Assembly: GCF_964355755.1 (NCBI RefSeq)
Contig: NC_092670.1
Location: forward strand, 11,779,201-11,843,200
Source: Antedon mediterranea
Lineage: Eukaryota > Echinodermata > Crinoidea > Comatulida > Antedonidae
Length of the DNA: 64,000 nucleotides
Direction: 5' to 3'
The translations under genes and the position numbers were made by a program. Every line of letters starts with the position of its first letter. Position 1 is the stretch's first letter. Under the pieces are notes generated by a model that did not search any database, was not told the DNA's origin, and was given only the letters and a program-made list of their open reading frames with translations. This document shows positions 53,341 through 64,000 of this stretch, one piece after another.

Positions 53341-54535
53341 GTATCCGGACAACTACCCCCTGGACAATTACCACCCGGACAACTACCACCCGGACAATAA
53401 CCCCCTAGAACAACTACCACCCATCTACACATAATTAATTTTGTCAATACAGAATGAATTTTGTCTACACAGAATTAATTTTGTCAACACAGAATTAATT
53501 TTGTCTCCACAGAATGAATTTTGTTTACACAGCTCAGAATGAATTTTGTCAATACAAAATGAATTTTGTGTTGACTACCCCCTTAGGACAACTACCCCCT
53601 TAGGATAACAACCCCCGGACAACTACCCCCCGGACAACTACCCCCCGGACAAGTACCCCCTTAGGACAACTACCCCCTTAGGATAACTACCCCCGGTCAA
53701 CAATCCCCCGGTCAACTACCCCCTCCCCCGGACAACTACCCCCTCCCTTAGGACTATATTTATGTTCAATCTTTTACTTTTGTTTACAATAATGAATAGT
53801 AATTCGTCAAAGTAACGAATTAAAATATAGTTATTAATTCCTATTATACACTGTTGCAGAGTCAGGTTGTTGAATGGTCTGGGTGGTAGTTGTCCGTCCG
53901 GGGGGTAGTTGTTCTAAAGGGATAGTTGTCTGGGTGGTAGTTGTCCAGGGGTTAGTTGTCCTACGGAGGTAGTTGTCTTAAAAGATTATTTGCCCTCGGA
54001 GTATTGTCCAGGTCCAGGAGGTAGTTGTCCGCGGGGTAATTACCCGGGGGGGGGGGGGGTAATTGTCAGGGGGTAATTGTTCCTAGGGGTAATTGTCCGG
54101 GGGGTAGTTGTCCAGGGGTTAGTTGTCCTACGGAAGTAGTTGTCCTAAAAGATTATTTGCCCTCGGAGTATTGTCCAGGTTCAGGAGGTAGTTGTCCTAC
54201 GGGGAGTATTGTGTCAGAGGTAGTTTTCCGCGGGGTAATTACCCGGGGGGGGTGGTAATTGTCCGGGGGGTAATTGTCAGAGGGTAATTTTTCTAAGGGG
54301 TTTTTTTCCGGGGGGTAGTTGTCCTAAGGGGGTTGTTGTCCTAAGGGGGTAGTTGTCCGGGGGTATTTGTCCGGGGGGTATTTGTCCGGGGGGTAGTTGT
54401 CCTAAAGGGGTAGTTGTCCTAAGGGGGTAGTTGTCCTAAAGGGGTAGTTGTCCTAAGGGGGTAGTTGTCCAGGTGGTGGTTGTCCGTGGGGTAGTTTTCC
54501 GGGGGTAAATGTCCAGGGGGTGAATATCCGGATAC
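53341..54535. mobile_element. Foldback element with minisatellite arms, copy 2 (complete)
   Basis: The ends are inverted: GTATCCGGACAACTACCCCC on the left and, read backwards, GTATCCGGATATTCACCCCC on the right. The left arm is C-rich (CTACCCCC units), with a separate 18-19 bp minisatellite (ACAGAATTAATTTTGTC-type, about seven units, 53427-53568) inside it. The core of about 125 bp at 53750-53875 matches copy 1 almost exactly. The right arm is G-rich (GGGGTAGTTGTCC units). No target duplication was found. It resembles foldback transposons in plan: internally repetitive inverted arms around a small unique core. Confidence 0.85.
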
Positions 54536-54620
54536 GATTTGGATGCATGACAGTCATAATCACTGGAACTGTTGGGGGGTTTAGTTTTATAAACTGAAAT
54601 CTATCAATTACATTCGAATT

Positions 54621-54897
54621 ATGAATAGTGGAAAAGAAACAAATGGAAACACAGACGTTGAGGCAAGCACTATTTCAATTTCAGGAACGGCAGACGATAA
54701 TACACCGGCTGAAATAAGATGCCGGGCTATCAAACGTTTTGTGGTCGATGAAGATGTGGAGCAACAGGATACGTCGGCGTGCAAATCCTGGATTGACGAA
54801 CATGTGTTCATTATTATAGGAGCAGTTATGTTAATATTAGTAGTTGTTGCAGTCTCTGTCACGTTGGGTCTTCTTTCCATTGAATCAAATTCCACTG
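54621..54897 (+). CDS. Fibrinogen-related membrane protein, exon 1 (cytoplasmic tail and TM)
   Basis: 92 codons plus one base. The first 60 residues are hydrophilic and have no signal peptide. Residues 61-87 (HVFIIIGAVMLILVVVAVSV onward) form a single transmembrane helix, giving a type II topology with the C-terminus outside. The donor GTAAGT follows ACTG in phase 1 and matches the phase-1 acceptor of the next exon. The overall plan (tail, TM, stalk, FReD) resembles FIBCD1-like receptors; orthology is not claimed. The gene starts about 85 bp after the foldback element. Confidence 0.78.
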
Positions 54898-54929
54898 GTA
54901 AGTACTTCTTGGCTTTCATCTTAGCTTCC

Positions 54930-55171
54930 TGCGACGTTTGAAACAAACATTTTTCCAGCCTCCTGCGTAAATGGTTCGTGCTTGGTACTATGATAAAGAC
55001 CGTTTTGATCGTTATCATTAGTTTTTTCCTTAAAGTATAGCTCCCCCCAGCTCTTACGTTTAAGTGTGTGATTATACAAAAAAAAAAGGAAATATGACTA
55101 TTTCCCAACAACTCATTTCTAAAACGTCGGGCAGAAAATAGTGTTTTTTAATATATTACAATTTTTTTCAG
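54930..55171. repeat. Intronic duplication, copy 1 (ends in an orphan acceptor)
   Basis: Contains TTTTTCCAGCCTCCTGCGTA and AATGGTTCGTGCTTGGTAC, then TGATTATACAAAAAAAAAAG, and ends ATTACAATTTTTTTCAG. The same blocks in the same order occur at 56390-56612, where they lead into exon 2. Here the acceptor is followed by TAACTTAAAGG, which is not a usable exon in phase 1. Confidence 0.8.
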
Positions 55172-56089
55172 TAACTTAAAGGAGAGGTTATTAGTTTACA
55201 ATACGTCAATAAACGCGTTATACTTCGCGACGTACGAGTTGTGTTCGTGGTGAACGCATTGGTGTAATTTTTGGTTAATTAGGCCTAATGAATGCAAATT
55301 TTTAAGGCCCATGTGATATTTCTTCAGTATGTTTTACATATAACATTATGATTTGCACTGTACAACAGCATCATCTTAATTAAGTTGCTTATTAATTTTA
55401 AGCCAGCTTTCTACTTAGCCTAACTAGCTAGGCTTGGATCCATGTCTAGGCCTATATATTCATAAGTTCGAAAAGGCTTGGTCGTTTCGCCCTATTTATC
55501 GTTACTGGGTTGAAACACAAAATCATCTACAAACAAATTGTATTGTTCACATCACAAAATTGTTAAGTGACGTGAAAGAAAAAGAAAAATTGTTCAGGTA
55601 CCCTAGATCATGATGTGTAGTCCGAAGCTGGGTGGTTGCCATAACAAACTTCACTGCTGCTGTAAGGCCATCACAGCCTAGCTAAGCCAAGCAGCAGCAT
55701 CAGTACATACCTAGTAGGCCAAGGCCTAGCTTTATTGAATATATAGCCACGTCTTTCTAAGATCTCCTTAAAATAGACATTTTAGTAATAATCTCATAAT
55801 CACATCATTACACTGTGAAAACAATGTAGGGTCACATCCAGAATGTTTACATATACTACTTTCCAACCGTCAAAAACTACATCGCGACGAGAACAGATCA
55901 CCGTGCAAGTGCAGTAGATAGTGTTATTGTGAAAAACTCACATGATCATTTTACTGCCTAAATTAATATAAAAAAATACCAATTGACCTTATTATATTGG
56001 TGGAAAATTTACGCAAAATTGCGCAAGGTATACTCAATAAAAAATACAGTAATGGAAAGATCTAGAAAAATTACATCAAAAACATTTTA
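55172..56089. other. Intron 1 filler, no gene
   Basis: AT-rich DNA with AGGCCT-containing patches (55420-55460 and 55670-55730). No coding signal. Confidence 0.4.
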
Positions 56090-56405
56090 AGATTTTTTCT
56101 AGTATCTTTAATTAGTTCAAGTGCGGCGTTTGAGGTCAGGTGTTTAGCACGAAACCCATATTGGTGGGTGTTTAAAATTTAAAATTTGGTTCGATAGTCA
56201 TTATATATAGACTATTATGCATTGCCTTTTCAAAGATTTTTGAAAATACAGGTAACACTGATATCGGGTGGTAATTTATAATTTCATCAATGTTTCCTTT
56301 ATAGACAGGGATAATCTTTGCAATTTTTATTTTATCGAGAAAAATACCAGACTCAAAAGAAATATTTTTATTATGTGAGTTAGTGTCCCGCGACGCTGGA
56401 AACAA
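56090..56405 (-). pseudogene. CR1/Jockey-like RT fragment in intron 1
   Basis: The minus strand reads FLDKIKIAKIIPVYKGNIDE, then INYHPISVLPVFSKIFEKAM, and after a short break QYGFRAKHLTSNAALELIKD. These are consecutive pieces of the RT fingers region of CR1/Jockey-type elements. It is a short decayed insertion that touches the second copy of the intronic duplication. Confidence 0.85.
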
Positions 56406-56612
56406 AGCTTTTTCCAGCCTCCTGCGTAAATGGTTCGTGCTTGGTACGTTTTGATCATTAGTTTTCTCCTTAAAGAAGAGCTCCCCTCAAACTTTTATTA
56501 TGTTTAGAAAAGTTTAATTAAAGTGATTATACAAAAAAAAAAGGAAAAATATGGCAATATATTTAATAATATGGAAATAGTGCTTTTTAATATATTACAT
56601 TTTTTTCTGCAG
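56390..56612. repeat. Intronic duplication, copy 2 (leads into exon 2)
   Basis: Second copy of 54930-55171, with modest divergence and a 40-bp difference in its middle. It supplies the working splice acceptor of the stalk exon. Confidence 0.8.
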
Positions 56613-56813
56613 AGTCAACTACAATGGCGATTGGTACGACCACACACGAGGCATCAGCAGTAAGTGAATTTGACACGTCCAACACGAACGGTCTTGCATT
56701 ACGATCGACAACCATTACACATACATCAACTACAGAGTCAACGGCGAATGCTAAGACAACACCGATAAGTACAACTATAATCCAAAATTCACCAACGACA
56801 GAGTTAACTAATG
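56613..56813 (+). CDS. Fibrinogen-related membrane protein, exon 2 (Thr-rich stalk)
   Basis: The acceptor TTTTTTCTGCAG precedes it. About 66 residues rich in Thr, Ser and Asn (TTHEASAVSEFD, STTITHTSTTESTANAKTTP), a likely O-glycosylated stalk. The donor chosen is ATG|GTACAG in phase 1, so the exon is symmetrical (1-1) and joins in frame to both neighbours. The donor is not a strong match, so the 3' border is less certain than the others. Confidence 0.65.
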
Positions 56814-59800
56814 GTACAGCCATAATATGGCAAATTGTTTTATCATTTACTTCTGAATTAAACTTTAAGGCAATTGGTTGCAACTTAAGTCCAATATAGG
56901 CCTATTCGACTTAATATGCAATATATCACAATCATGTCATTAGCACAAATGCATAGATTAAGATATCGGACAAACTGAAAATGTAATCTGGCATCACATG
57001 CATATATTCAGTTTATATTAAAAAATATTTAATGATATTTACCAGGATTTAATTAGTATAGATAGAGATAGCCACATGCGATGGTAAAATAGACCTAACT
57101 AGAATAGCTAAATTACGTACATTTCCTGTTTTTAATATTCATTGTCGTTGCAATGTAAAACAAGAATATTTCTTACAAAAAACGCTGCTCGCTTATTGTT
57201 ATTGCTAAGGTCAAGTCTGGGGGTCACTTCAAGTATCCCATTACAAACAAAAACTTCAATGGACTGTTTTGATAATAATTCAATGATTATCTGACAGCGA
57301 ATTATAGTAATATCATGGGACTCATAAATACCAGAAATGCTTTGGGATTTGTCGACTCTTTTCCCAGCCGTTTTTTGGATTCAACAGGTGAAATTATAGT
57401 GGAGTTTCCATTTTAACAAAAATGTCAAAATGTAGTACTATAAAGCTGCTTGATTTCATCTAATGAATGAGTCATCTCGTGTGACGTAGCGGGCTAGAGC
57501 AGCAGGGTGAAAAATACTTTTACTTCTATCAAGTTTAATCATCACTGTTCCGACGTACGCAAAGCAGAAAACGATGTGTAATAATATGTACGATAAACGG
57601 CAATATGCTAACGTCGTCGGCTCTAATTAATTAACCAATAATTAATATAATTAATAATATATAATAATAATTATTATTATTATTATTATAAAGTGCTTTA
57701 AGAATACGATTTATTTTATCGGAAGAAACAATTGAGGAAAATATATAATTATTAAGAATTAGAATGTTGTAAGATGTAAATGAAACACTGGTAAACAAAT
57801 GTTAATAGAAATGCGTGCGTTTGTTTTTGCGTGTAAAATTAAACTAATGAAATGAACTTGAAATATTAGTAAAACACCACTACTCAAGAGAAGATGCTAA
57901 GGCATTGAGGAATTTATTTTTTAGATATGTTTCTGAACAGGCTCAGAATGAATTTCTGACTGTGTGCGTCATGAGAAGGTACATGGAAAACCCCGTCATA
58001 TGGGTCGTTGATTTGTCCGTAGTCATTGCATTTTGCCGGGGATTCCCCATCATTTAAGTATTTCCGTAGTACCCTATTTATTTATCTTCATTTCCCTACG
58101 TCCGTAATATTGGGCCAAATTTCCGTAGTAATTACGGGCGTTCCGAACTTTCAAATAACAGTGTTTAATTGCTTCTTTCTGCAAATTTCTTTCATATTTT
58201 CTTTTCTGGAGTGTTGATAATAGGCCTAGTAATTAGTTTGGGGACTTCCTCTGACGTTCGTATTGAACGCAACACAAATGTTATCCTTAGTCGCATTTTT
58301 ATCCGAATTATTACTCATTTTGTTTGTATATTATTGACATGATATGATATGTTCATTTATTCTGTGCATGTTAAAATATGTTAAATGCATACGGTATCGC
58401 CGCAAATTACTCAATTATTATTTTTATGTTGAGTCTGATATGTTCGTTTTATTTATGCACATGTGTTCTTAAGACCTAAGCTCCATGATAAAACATTGAA
58501 TTACTCCTGTATTGTATTAAAAACTAATCAAATGAAGACGACAAAGTTTTATTAATTTATTTCATTTTATCACTAATTTTCTTCTTGATTCTGCTTCTAT
58601 TGATGTGTGAGTTCCTGATATTCCTCTTTACACCTAAACAATGGAAGGAAAAACGTTTTAATTAAATTTCTTTTTTTTTTCTTAGCATTTCTTTTTTCAT
58701 AGCCAAACTATTAATACGCCGTCTGTAATAAGAGAGTATTTAAACTGTGTCACTGATAGTTAAATTTGTTTTTCGCCAAGACTCCATGATACAACTAAAC
58801 TGGAATGGAAACAACAAATCTAATAAATGCAAATTGTAGTGGAATAACGTTAAGAATGATAACACTGTAATGGTAGTAATAGTCATAAAAAATACTATAC
58901 AACAAAGCATGAGATGCGATAACTAATAGCAAAAACAATAGCACGGTCTAAAATATGCGTGAATGGCGGCGCGGCGCGCCATAGAAATCTGTTGTGGCCG
59001 AAACTGTCTGTGGCCGAAACGGTCATATGCCGTTAGTATTAGGGTAGGCCTAGGCGTTATAGCCTTGCTAGGCCTAGGATTGTTTGGTTGTTTGTTGACA
59101 TAATTAAAGATGTATTTTCCCTTGAAACACAAAAAATGAAGGTCAAATATTCTAAATTTAAATTGGCCATATTAAAATAATATTAAAGTTATTCAGTTAA
59201 AGTCGAAAATTCGACCCAAAAACCTAACCTAATTAACAGGTAAATTAATTTGATTGCATTTCGTCTGGAAAATTTTCGCGAGCGAAAGTAACCAAAGATT
59301 TCAAACCACGAGTATGCATTATGCATGATGCTAATTAGGTTTTTTTACAACTCACAACAGTTGACAAGGTGTTTAATAATTTAAATGTTAAAGTAGTAAT
59401 AATAACTAATCTAACCCCGGCAAATACTAGTAATCTGACGTGAACCAAAAACAAAAACGAATAGCACATATTTCAATGACAGCTCAATCATCCCAGAGAA
59501 TGTCGTGCAACAGACAAATAAAATATCTCTATACGAGCACGTTAAAAATGACAATATGCACACATTAAGTGCCCAAAAGTGCTGACAAATTTCTTTTCCA
59601 TCCCTTTTTAAAATGCAAATACTCTTTAGAATGGAAGATGACCTCAAAATGTGTAACTTATTACGAAAGCCAATGAGTTGTAAATATGAATTCATGTGCA
59701 TATTAAACGTACAAAATGGTATGACGTCACCATTTGGCCACATGAATTTTTAAAATAGAGTTTTTTCACCTTTTGTCATAGATAATCACCTTCAAGAGTG

Positions 59801-60950
59801 CATTTCGCTTATCTGTGCTCAATTTTCGCTCAAATTTTATTATATGCTTGCTAAAACAATTATCTTATTCTCTTTTTATCAGTAAAATTATGAAAATGGT
59901 GTCTTATAATTCGTCAAAGTAACAAATATTAAATTCTACTTATTTTTTGGTTTCGTGTTTTACGTGACAATGTTTGACTTCTTGTAAAAATCCACTATTA
60001 ATGGTAATTTTCTTCTTGGTTTAATTAGTTATTTGTTATTTTCTATGCAACATTAATAGAAATAATTGTTTATAAAATTAAATGAAATAACAAAAATGAA
60101 ATTAGCTAATTTGTCCAGGTTTTACGTGACAATGTTTGACTTCTTGTAAAAATCCACTATTAATGGTATTTTTCTTCTTGTTATTTTCTATGTAACAATA
60201 GAAATATTTGTTTATAAAATTATTTATAAAATTAAATAAAATAAACGAATGAAATTGCTTTTTAAGATAGTGTTACAGTACATTTACCTTGATTAGCTAA
60301 TAAAATCAAACCAATTTAATGCTTTACTAAATGTATAGACTCAGTATTTGATATTACATGTTATAGGCATCAATAGGGATTACCACCAAAAGATTTAATG
60401 GTGTTTCTTGGTCACCTAGAACTTCTCAAATTATTGATTCTTACATTATTATTAAACTTAAAGGCCAGGTGCGGCCAAAACATTTCTATTGATCATACAT
60501 TCCAATAATTATCGATCAATAGTTTCCCCTATGTTTCATTATTTTTGGCATTTTATTTTTGTTACACGAACTTGTTGAAAATAAGCACTTTCTTATCAGT
60601 GTAGGGATAGTACAAATTTTGTAAATAGAGAGGCATTTTTAAAAAAAAGCTATAAAAAATAAACAGTTTAGTAAAAAATGTTATCAGATGACTAAATATA
60701 GGTAATATAACGTGAATTTTACTTTTTTTTTTATTCAATTTTAGAATTTTATTTTTATGCTATAGCAAAAATTATCCACCGTATATCCATCATCTTTTTT
60801 CACCTTTTAGGGAGTCACCAGACATGTTATTACATTAGGTTAAACTACATAACTACTGAAAAAAAGTTTTTATGGCAGAATTTTGGCAAATATTTGATTT
60901 ATGTACAAATTACCAGATATTATATTTAAAATTCATGCCTGTATCTAAGC
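56814..60950. other. Intron 2 of the fibrinogen-related gene, no further gene
   Basis: Long AT-rich intron. It contains an ATT/TAA simple-repeat patch (57640-57700), a diverged end of the TTAA-type MITE family at about 59105, and a direct duplication of about 130 bp (59956-60090 and 60118-60240, both with ACGTGACAATGTTTGACTTC). Open frames here show no protein features. Confidence 0.5.
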
Positions 60951-60956
60951 TTTAAG

Positions 60957-61110
60957 GTTTGTCTACACTATCAAACTGTATGTGTCAAAAAATGTGATGT
61001 GCCCATATATGGACATGATGATGTCATATCACTAACATATTTAAGCATAGCACTACCATATAAGGGCACATCAAACTTTTTTGACACATAAAGTTTGATA
61101 GTGTCAATTC
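60957..61110. mobile_element. Small MITE with about 50-bp inverted ends
   Basis: TACACTATCAAACTGTATGT and GATGTGCCCATATATGG on the left pair with CCATATAAGGGCACATC and AAAGTTTGATAGTGTCAAT on the right, leaving a loop of about 45 bp. It is non-coding. The target duplication was not resolved. Confidence 0.75.
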
Positions 61111-61447
61111 TTTTATAGAGACACACTCTTTTCTATCAGAGTTAAAATACAATCTTGCGGTTTAGTTGTTTCATGTGGGAATAAAACAAAAGATATAGGC
61201 CTATATTCTTTGCTAACACCTATCAGAGTAATAAGAGGAGGAGTTCCATTGGATGGTTGTAACTCAGATATGATGATTCAGATCAGCCACATTAAAAACT
61301 AAAAATTGAATAGAAAAATGACCTTAATATAATGACAAATTAGGCCAAAACTATGAATAATTTTGTATATCCTAACACTTGATTTTGCCTAAAAAATATC
61401 AGTGAGTTTTTCCCACCATAACACACGTCAAACTTTATACATTTTAG

Positions 61448-61578
61448 AGTGGTTGATGGGGGACTGTGGCAACATTTTACAATTTTATCCTGTGAGTGGT
61501 GAATATGTGATACAACCAAGTGACGGAGGACCACAAATTAATGTGTACTGTGATATTAGGGAAGATGGAAATTGGACG
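61448..61578 (+). CDS. Fibrinogen-related membrane protein, exon 3 (start of FReD)
   Basis: Acceptor ATTTTAG, donor ACG|GTAAGA, entering in phase 1 and leaving in phase 0. It encodes the N-terminal FReD signature: DCGNILQFYPVSGEYVIQPS, then INVYCD, then GNWT. The first domain cysteine is in DCG and the second in VYCD. Confidence 0.88.
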
Positions 61579-61988
61579 GTAAGACAACAGTTATCAAGAG
61601 TAAACCCATCTTTATTAATTATTCTATAACACACAAACAAAAACAAAATGTATCCATCATCATTACTATAAGGACTACCAGGGATCAGCATGGACAGAAA
61701 ACATTTATTATAGAGAACAATGTTAATGATTTGGGAGATAAGCCTTTACCAGCAACAGTGCGACGTTACAGAAAATTAAGTTGAAAGGCCAATGATTTAT
61801 ACTAATGTTCCAAATCATGCATACTAAGCACCAAGAAACAACTTAAGTGTAGTCAAATGATACACTATTGACTTAGTGTACTTTAATCGTAATAATACTG
61901 ACCAGGTTCTCATTTCATTCAGTTCTATTTATGCTTGTTCAGTAAAGTAGGCTAGAGTATATATATAACTAAATCTTTTTATGATCAG

Positions 61989-62250
61989 GTGATACAGAGA
62001 AGACAAGATGGATCAGTTGATTTCTACCGTAATTGGACAGAATACAAAGAGGGTTTTGGAAATGTGAACACAGAGTTCTGGCTTGGTAATGAACAAATCA
62101 ACCGTTTAACAGCTAATGGAAATTTTGAGCTAATGGTAGAAATGACAGATCACTTGAATGTAACAAAGTTTGCAAAATATTCCCAATTCCATGTTGGTAC
62201 TGAGGACTCTAACTATGTTTTGACAATCAGTGGATACACAGGAACTGTAG
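61989..62250 (+). CDS. Fibrinogen-related membrane protein, exon 4 (FReD core)
   Basis: Acceptor TTTTTATGATCAG, donor GTAG|GTTAGT, phase 0 in and 1 out. The typical FReD run is VIQRRQDGSVDFYRNWTEYK, EGFGNVNTEFWLGNEQINRL, YSQFHVGTEDSNYVLTISGY. Possible N-glycosylation sites are seen in RNWT and LNVT. The domain stops before its calcium-binding and ligand-binding C-terminal third, which must lie in a downstream exon. FReD proteins bind acetylated sugars or act in aggregation; the ligand is unknown here. Confidence 0.92.
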
Positions 62251-64000
62251 GTTAGTATATTCAATCAATTTTATCTGAAGAAAGTAAACAAAGAATTAAC
62301 ATTGATACTTTTAGCACTCCTACACTCTTTGTAAGTTGCAGTAAAAATAGTCTATGAACTACTCACATACTGCATGTTTTTCTTTTATTTATCACATTTG
62401 AAGTGTATAATAAAATTAATGTTTAGAATTACAACTGCTTAAATAAATGATAAGGACATTGACTGGGACAGAACCTAAAACATGTACTGTACCCAAGGTT
62501 CCTAAAGTTTAGGGTAATAATTTGTAGCATGAAATAGAACATAGATAAATGAGGAACCCATGTTAAAATGTAATAGTATTATTATTCAAGTTGACAATTT
62601 TCTAGTGTTTTCTAATCAATATAACTCTCCAGTGGGAACACGTTTGTTTAATGAATTTGTTTACATATTAATCTATTTGCAAATATTGTAGAAAACATCA
62701 AGTAAAAAGATAGAAATCAAATTTCACCAAGGTATTTGGAACTTATTTAGGTTAGAAATGAAAGAAACTGATTTCAAATGAATACTGTAAATGGAAATAT
62801 TTTCGCATACAGAATGATTCGCTTAACTACTTTCTTGACATTTTCGCGTATTGATATTTTCACAGATTTCATTTTAGTCTAGGCCTAAAGTAAAGTATAA
62901 AAGTGTCGACATGAGCTATCATATTAACATCCTATTATTATAGCTGAGGCCCATACAGTGGGCCTTAAGGTCTAGCCTACATTCCGTATTCACAGTACTA
63001 CAGTAGTAAATTAAAAACAAATGTTTCTATATTTGTTTAATCCTTTTTATATTCACAAAACTTCCAATAAACTAACTGCAAAAGTATCTTGAAAATATTC
63101 TTTTTTCAAACCAATAATTAGTTTTTACTAATTATTGGTTTGAAAAAAAGAATATTTTCAAGATACTTATACCTACAAACCAGATGAACATTTTCAATCA
63201 TAACTGCAAAAGTGTCGAGCACTGCTGCAGTACTGAGACAGTACCGTAAGAATCTGTAGCTTTTTTCGGTTTGCATGTTGTTTACATTCAACCCAAAATC
63301 TGCGAAAATTAAACCATTGCAAAAATAACGGCATATAAAATGTACAGTGTATTATGCAACATACTAAAGCTGAAAAAAGTTGGACCAACGTTAAGAAAAG
63401 CTCCTAAAAACATCTGAAAAATAGAACAAAACAGTTATAATAATGATATTATAATCTAATCTATTATTATAATCTAAATTGTCTATAATGTAAATTGTTG
63501 GATGGCCTTCCCACTTCAAAATTCTTTCTTATAGGCCTGAAACAAATCTAACAACATTAAAATGTTCAAATGCACTCATGGTACAACTTATCTATTCTGT
63601 AATGGAACAACTCTCAAGGTCAAATGACATTTGATCATTTTACTTCAGCAACTACATTTGTTTTAATGTAGGCATTTATGAGGAAGTCGAGGCAACAGTA
63701 TGTGTATAATTAATATCCAAACAAGCTTGCTAAATAATTGCACAAACAGGTTAAAGAGTGAGTAAAATATAATTACTGCCAGTAACTGCAGAATTATAGA
63801 ATTTTCTACCCAAAACAATTTTTTTGGTAAAATCAGACAAAACACAGTGAAATTAAAAACAAATTAAATGTAATTAAATAATAAAAAATACTATTTATAG
63901 ACCTAAATTGTGTTTATGATTTAATGTATGGCAATTTGACAAAAAAAAATTAAATATGTTAATAAATTACAAATTATAGGATATTTTATTATTTCTATTT
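62251..64000. other. Intron after exon 4, to window end
   Basis: No further FReD exon was found; the expected next exon would start in phase 1 with the calcium-binding loop. The stretch contains a long near-perfect hairpin (63082-63168) inside a wider region with inverted TGCGAAAAT/ATTTTCGCA words (62800-63310). Confidence 0.5.
63082..63168. repeat. 87-nt hairpin with about 41-bp stem
   Basis: AAGTATCTTGAAAATATTC and onward to CAATAATTAGT is followed, after a 4-nt loop, by its reverse complement, with one A/T-run length difference. Flanks both carry CTGCAAAAGT-type words. It could be a tiny foldback element or an assembly snap-back. Confidence 0.85.

Noticed and set aside
58923-59743. Minus-strand frames near 59 kb
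   Set aside because: They overlap a diverged TTAA-type MITE end and AT-rich intron sequence; no protein features.

Overview
The window is AT-rich, intron-containing metazoan DNA with few genes and many mobile elements. A fibrinogen-related membrane protein, a death-fold protein, tRNA-derived SINEs and a Ty3/Gypsy element of the Gmr1 type (integrase ahead of reverse transcriptase, a type described from deuterostomes) point to a marine deuterostome. The abundant AGGCCT/TAGGCCTA words remind me of echinoderm DNA. The organism assignment is inference.

Layout. 0-12 kb: no secure gene; a 64-bp tandem repeat, a large foldback structure (2.5-4.5 kb), MITE-like inverted repeats, SINEs and two weak exon-like pieces. 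12.48-14.21 kb: a long-TIR DNA transposon with a 10-bp target duplication and a second inverted-repeat element inside it. 15.78-20.63 kb, minus strand: a BEL/Pao LTR retrotransposon with gag, protease and integrase but no reverse transcriptase/RNase H. 21.24-27.30 kb, plus strand: a young Gmr1-like Ty3/Gypsy element inserted inside a host terminal exon whose reading frame continues on the far side. 27.7-31.4 kb: a duplicated segment in which one copy carries a 1.6-kb TIR transposon and the other shows the empty site. 31.26-37.07 kb: a near-identical 2.9-kb tandem duplication. 36.8-37.9 and 53.3-54.5 kb: foldback elements with C-rich and G-rich minisatellite arms. 37.9-39.8 kb: remains of two non-LTR retrotransposons. 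41.1-42.7 kb: a hAT-like element. 42.8-47.4 kb, minus strand: a pol-less LTR element coding for BEL-type gag, zinc knuckles, long coiled coils and a C-terminal membrane segment; it sits inside a CR1-like RT relic, and its 3' end is tandemly duplicated.

Host genes are clearest on the right. At 50.1-51.8 kb a plus-strand gene encodes two DED-like death-fold domains in one large exon, with a short start exon and a 63-bp repeat exon. From 54.6 kb a plus-strand gene encodes a type II membrane protein: cytoplasmic tail, one transmembrane helix, Thr-rich stalk and the first part of a fibrinogen-related domain. Its last exon(s) lie beyond the window. Both families are used in innate immunity, but nothing here shows that the two genes work together.

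The strongest candidate for something undescribed is the gag-coiled-coil-membrane element at 43.8-47.4 kb, followed by the minisatellite-armed foldback elements. All calls come from reading the sequence; no searches were run.
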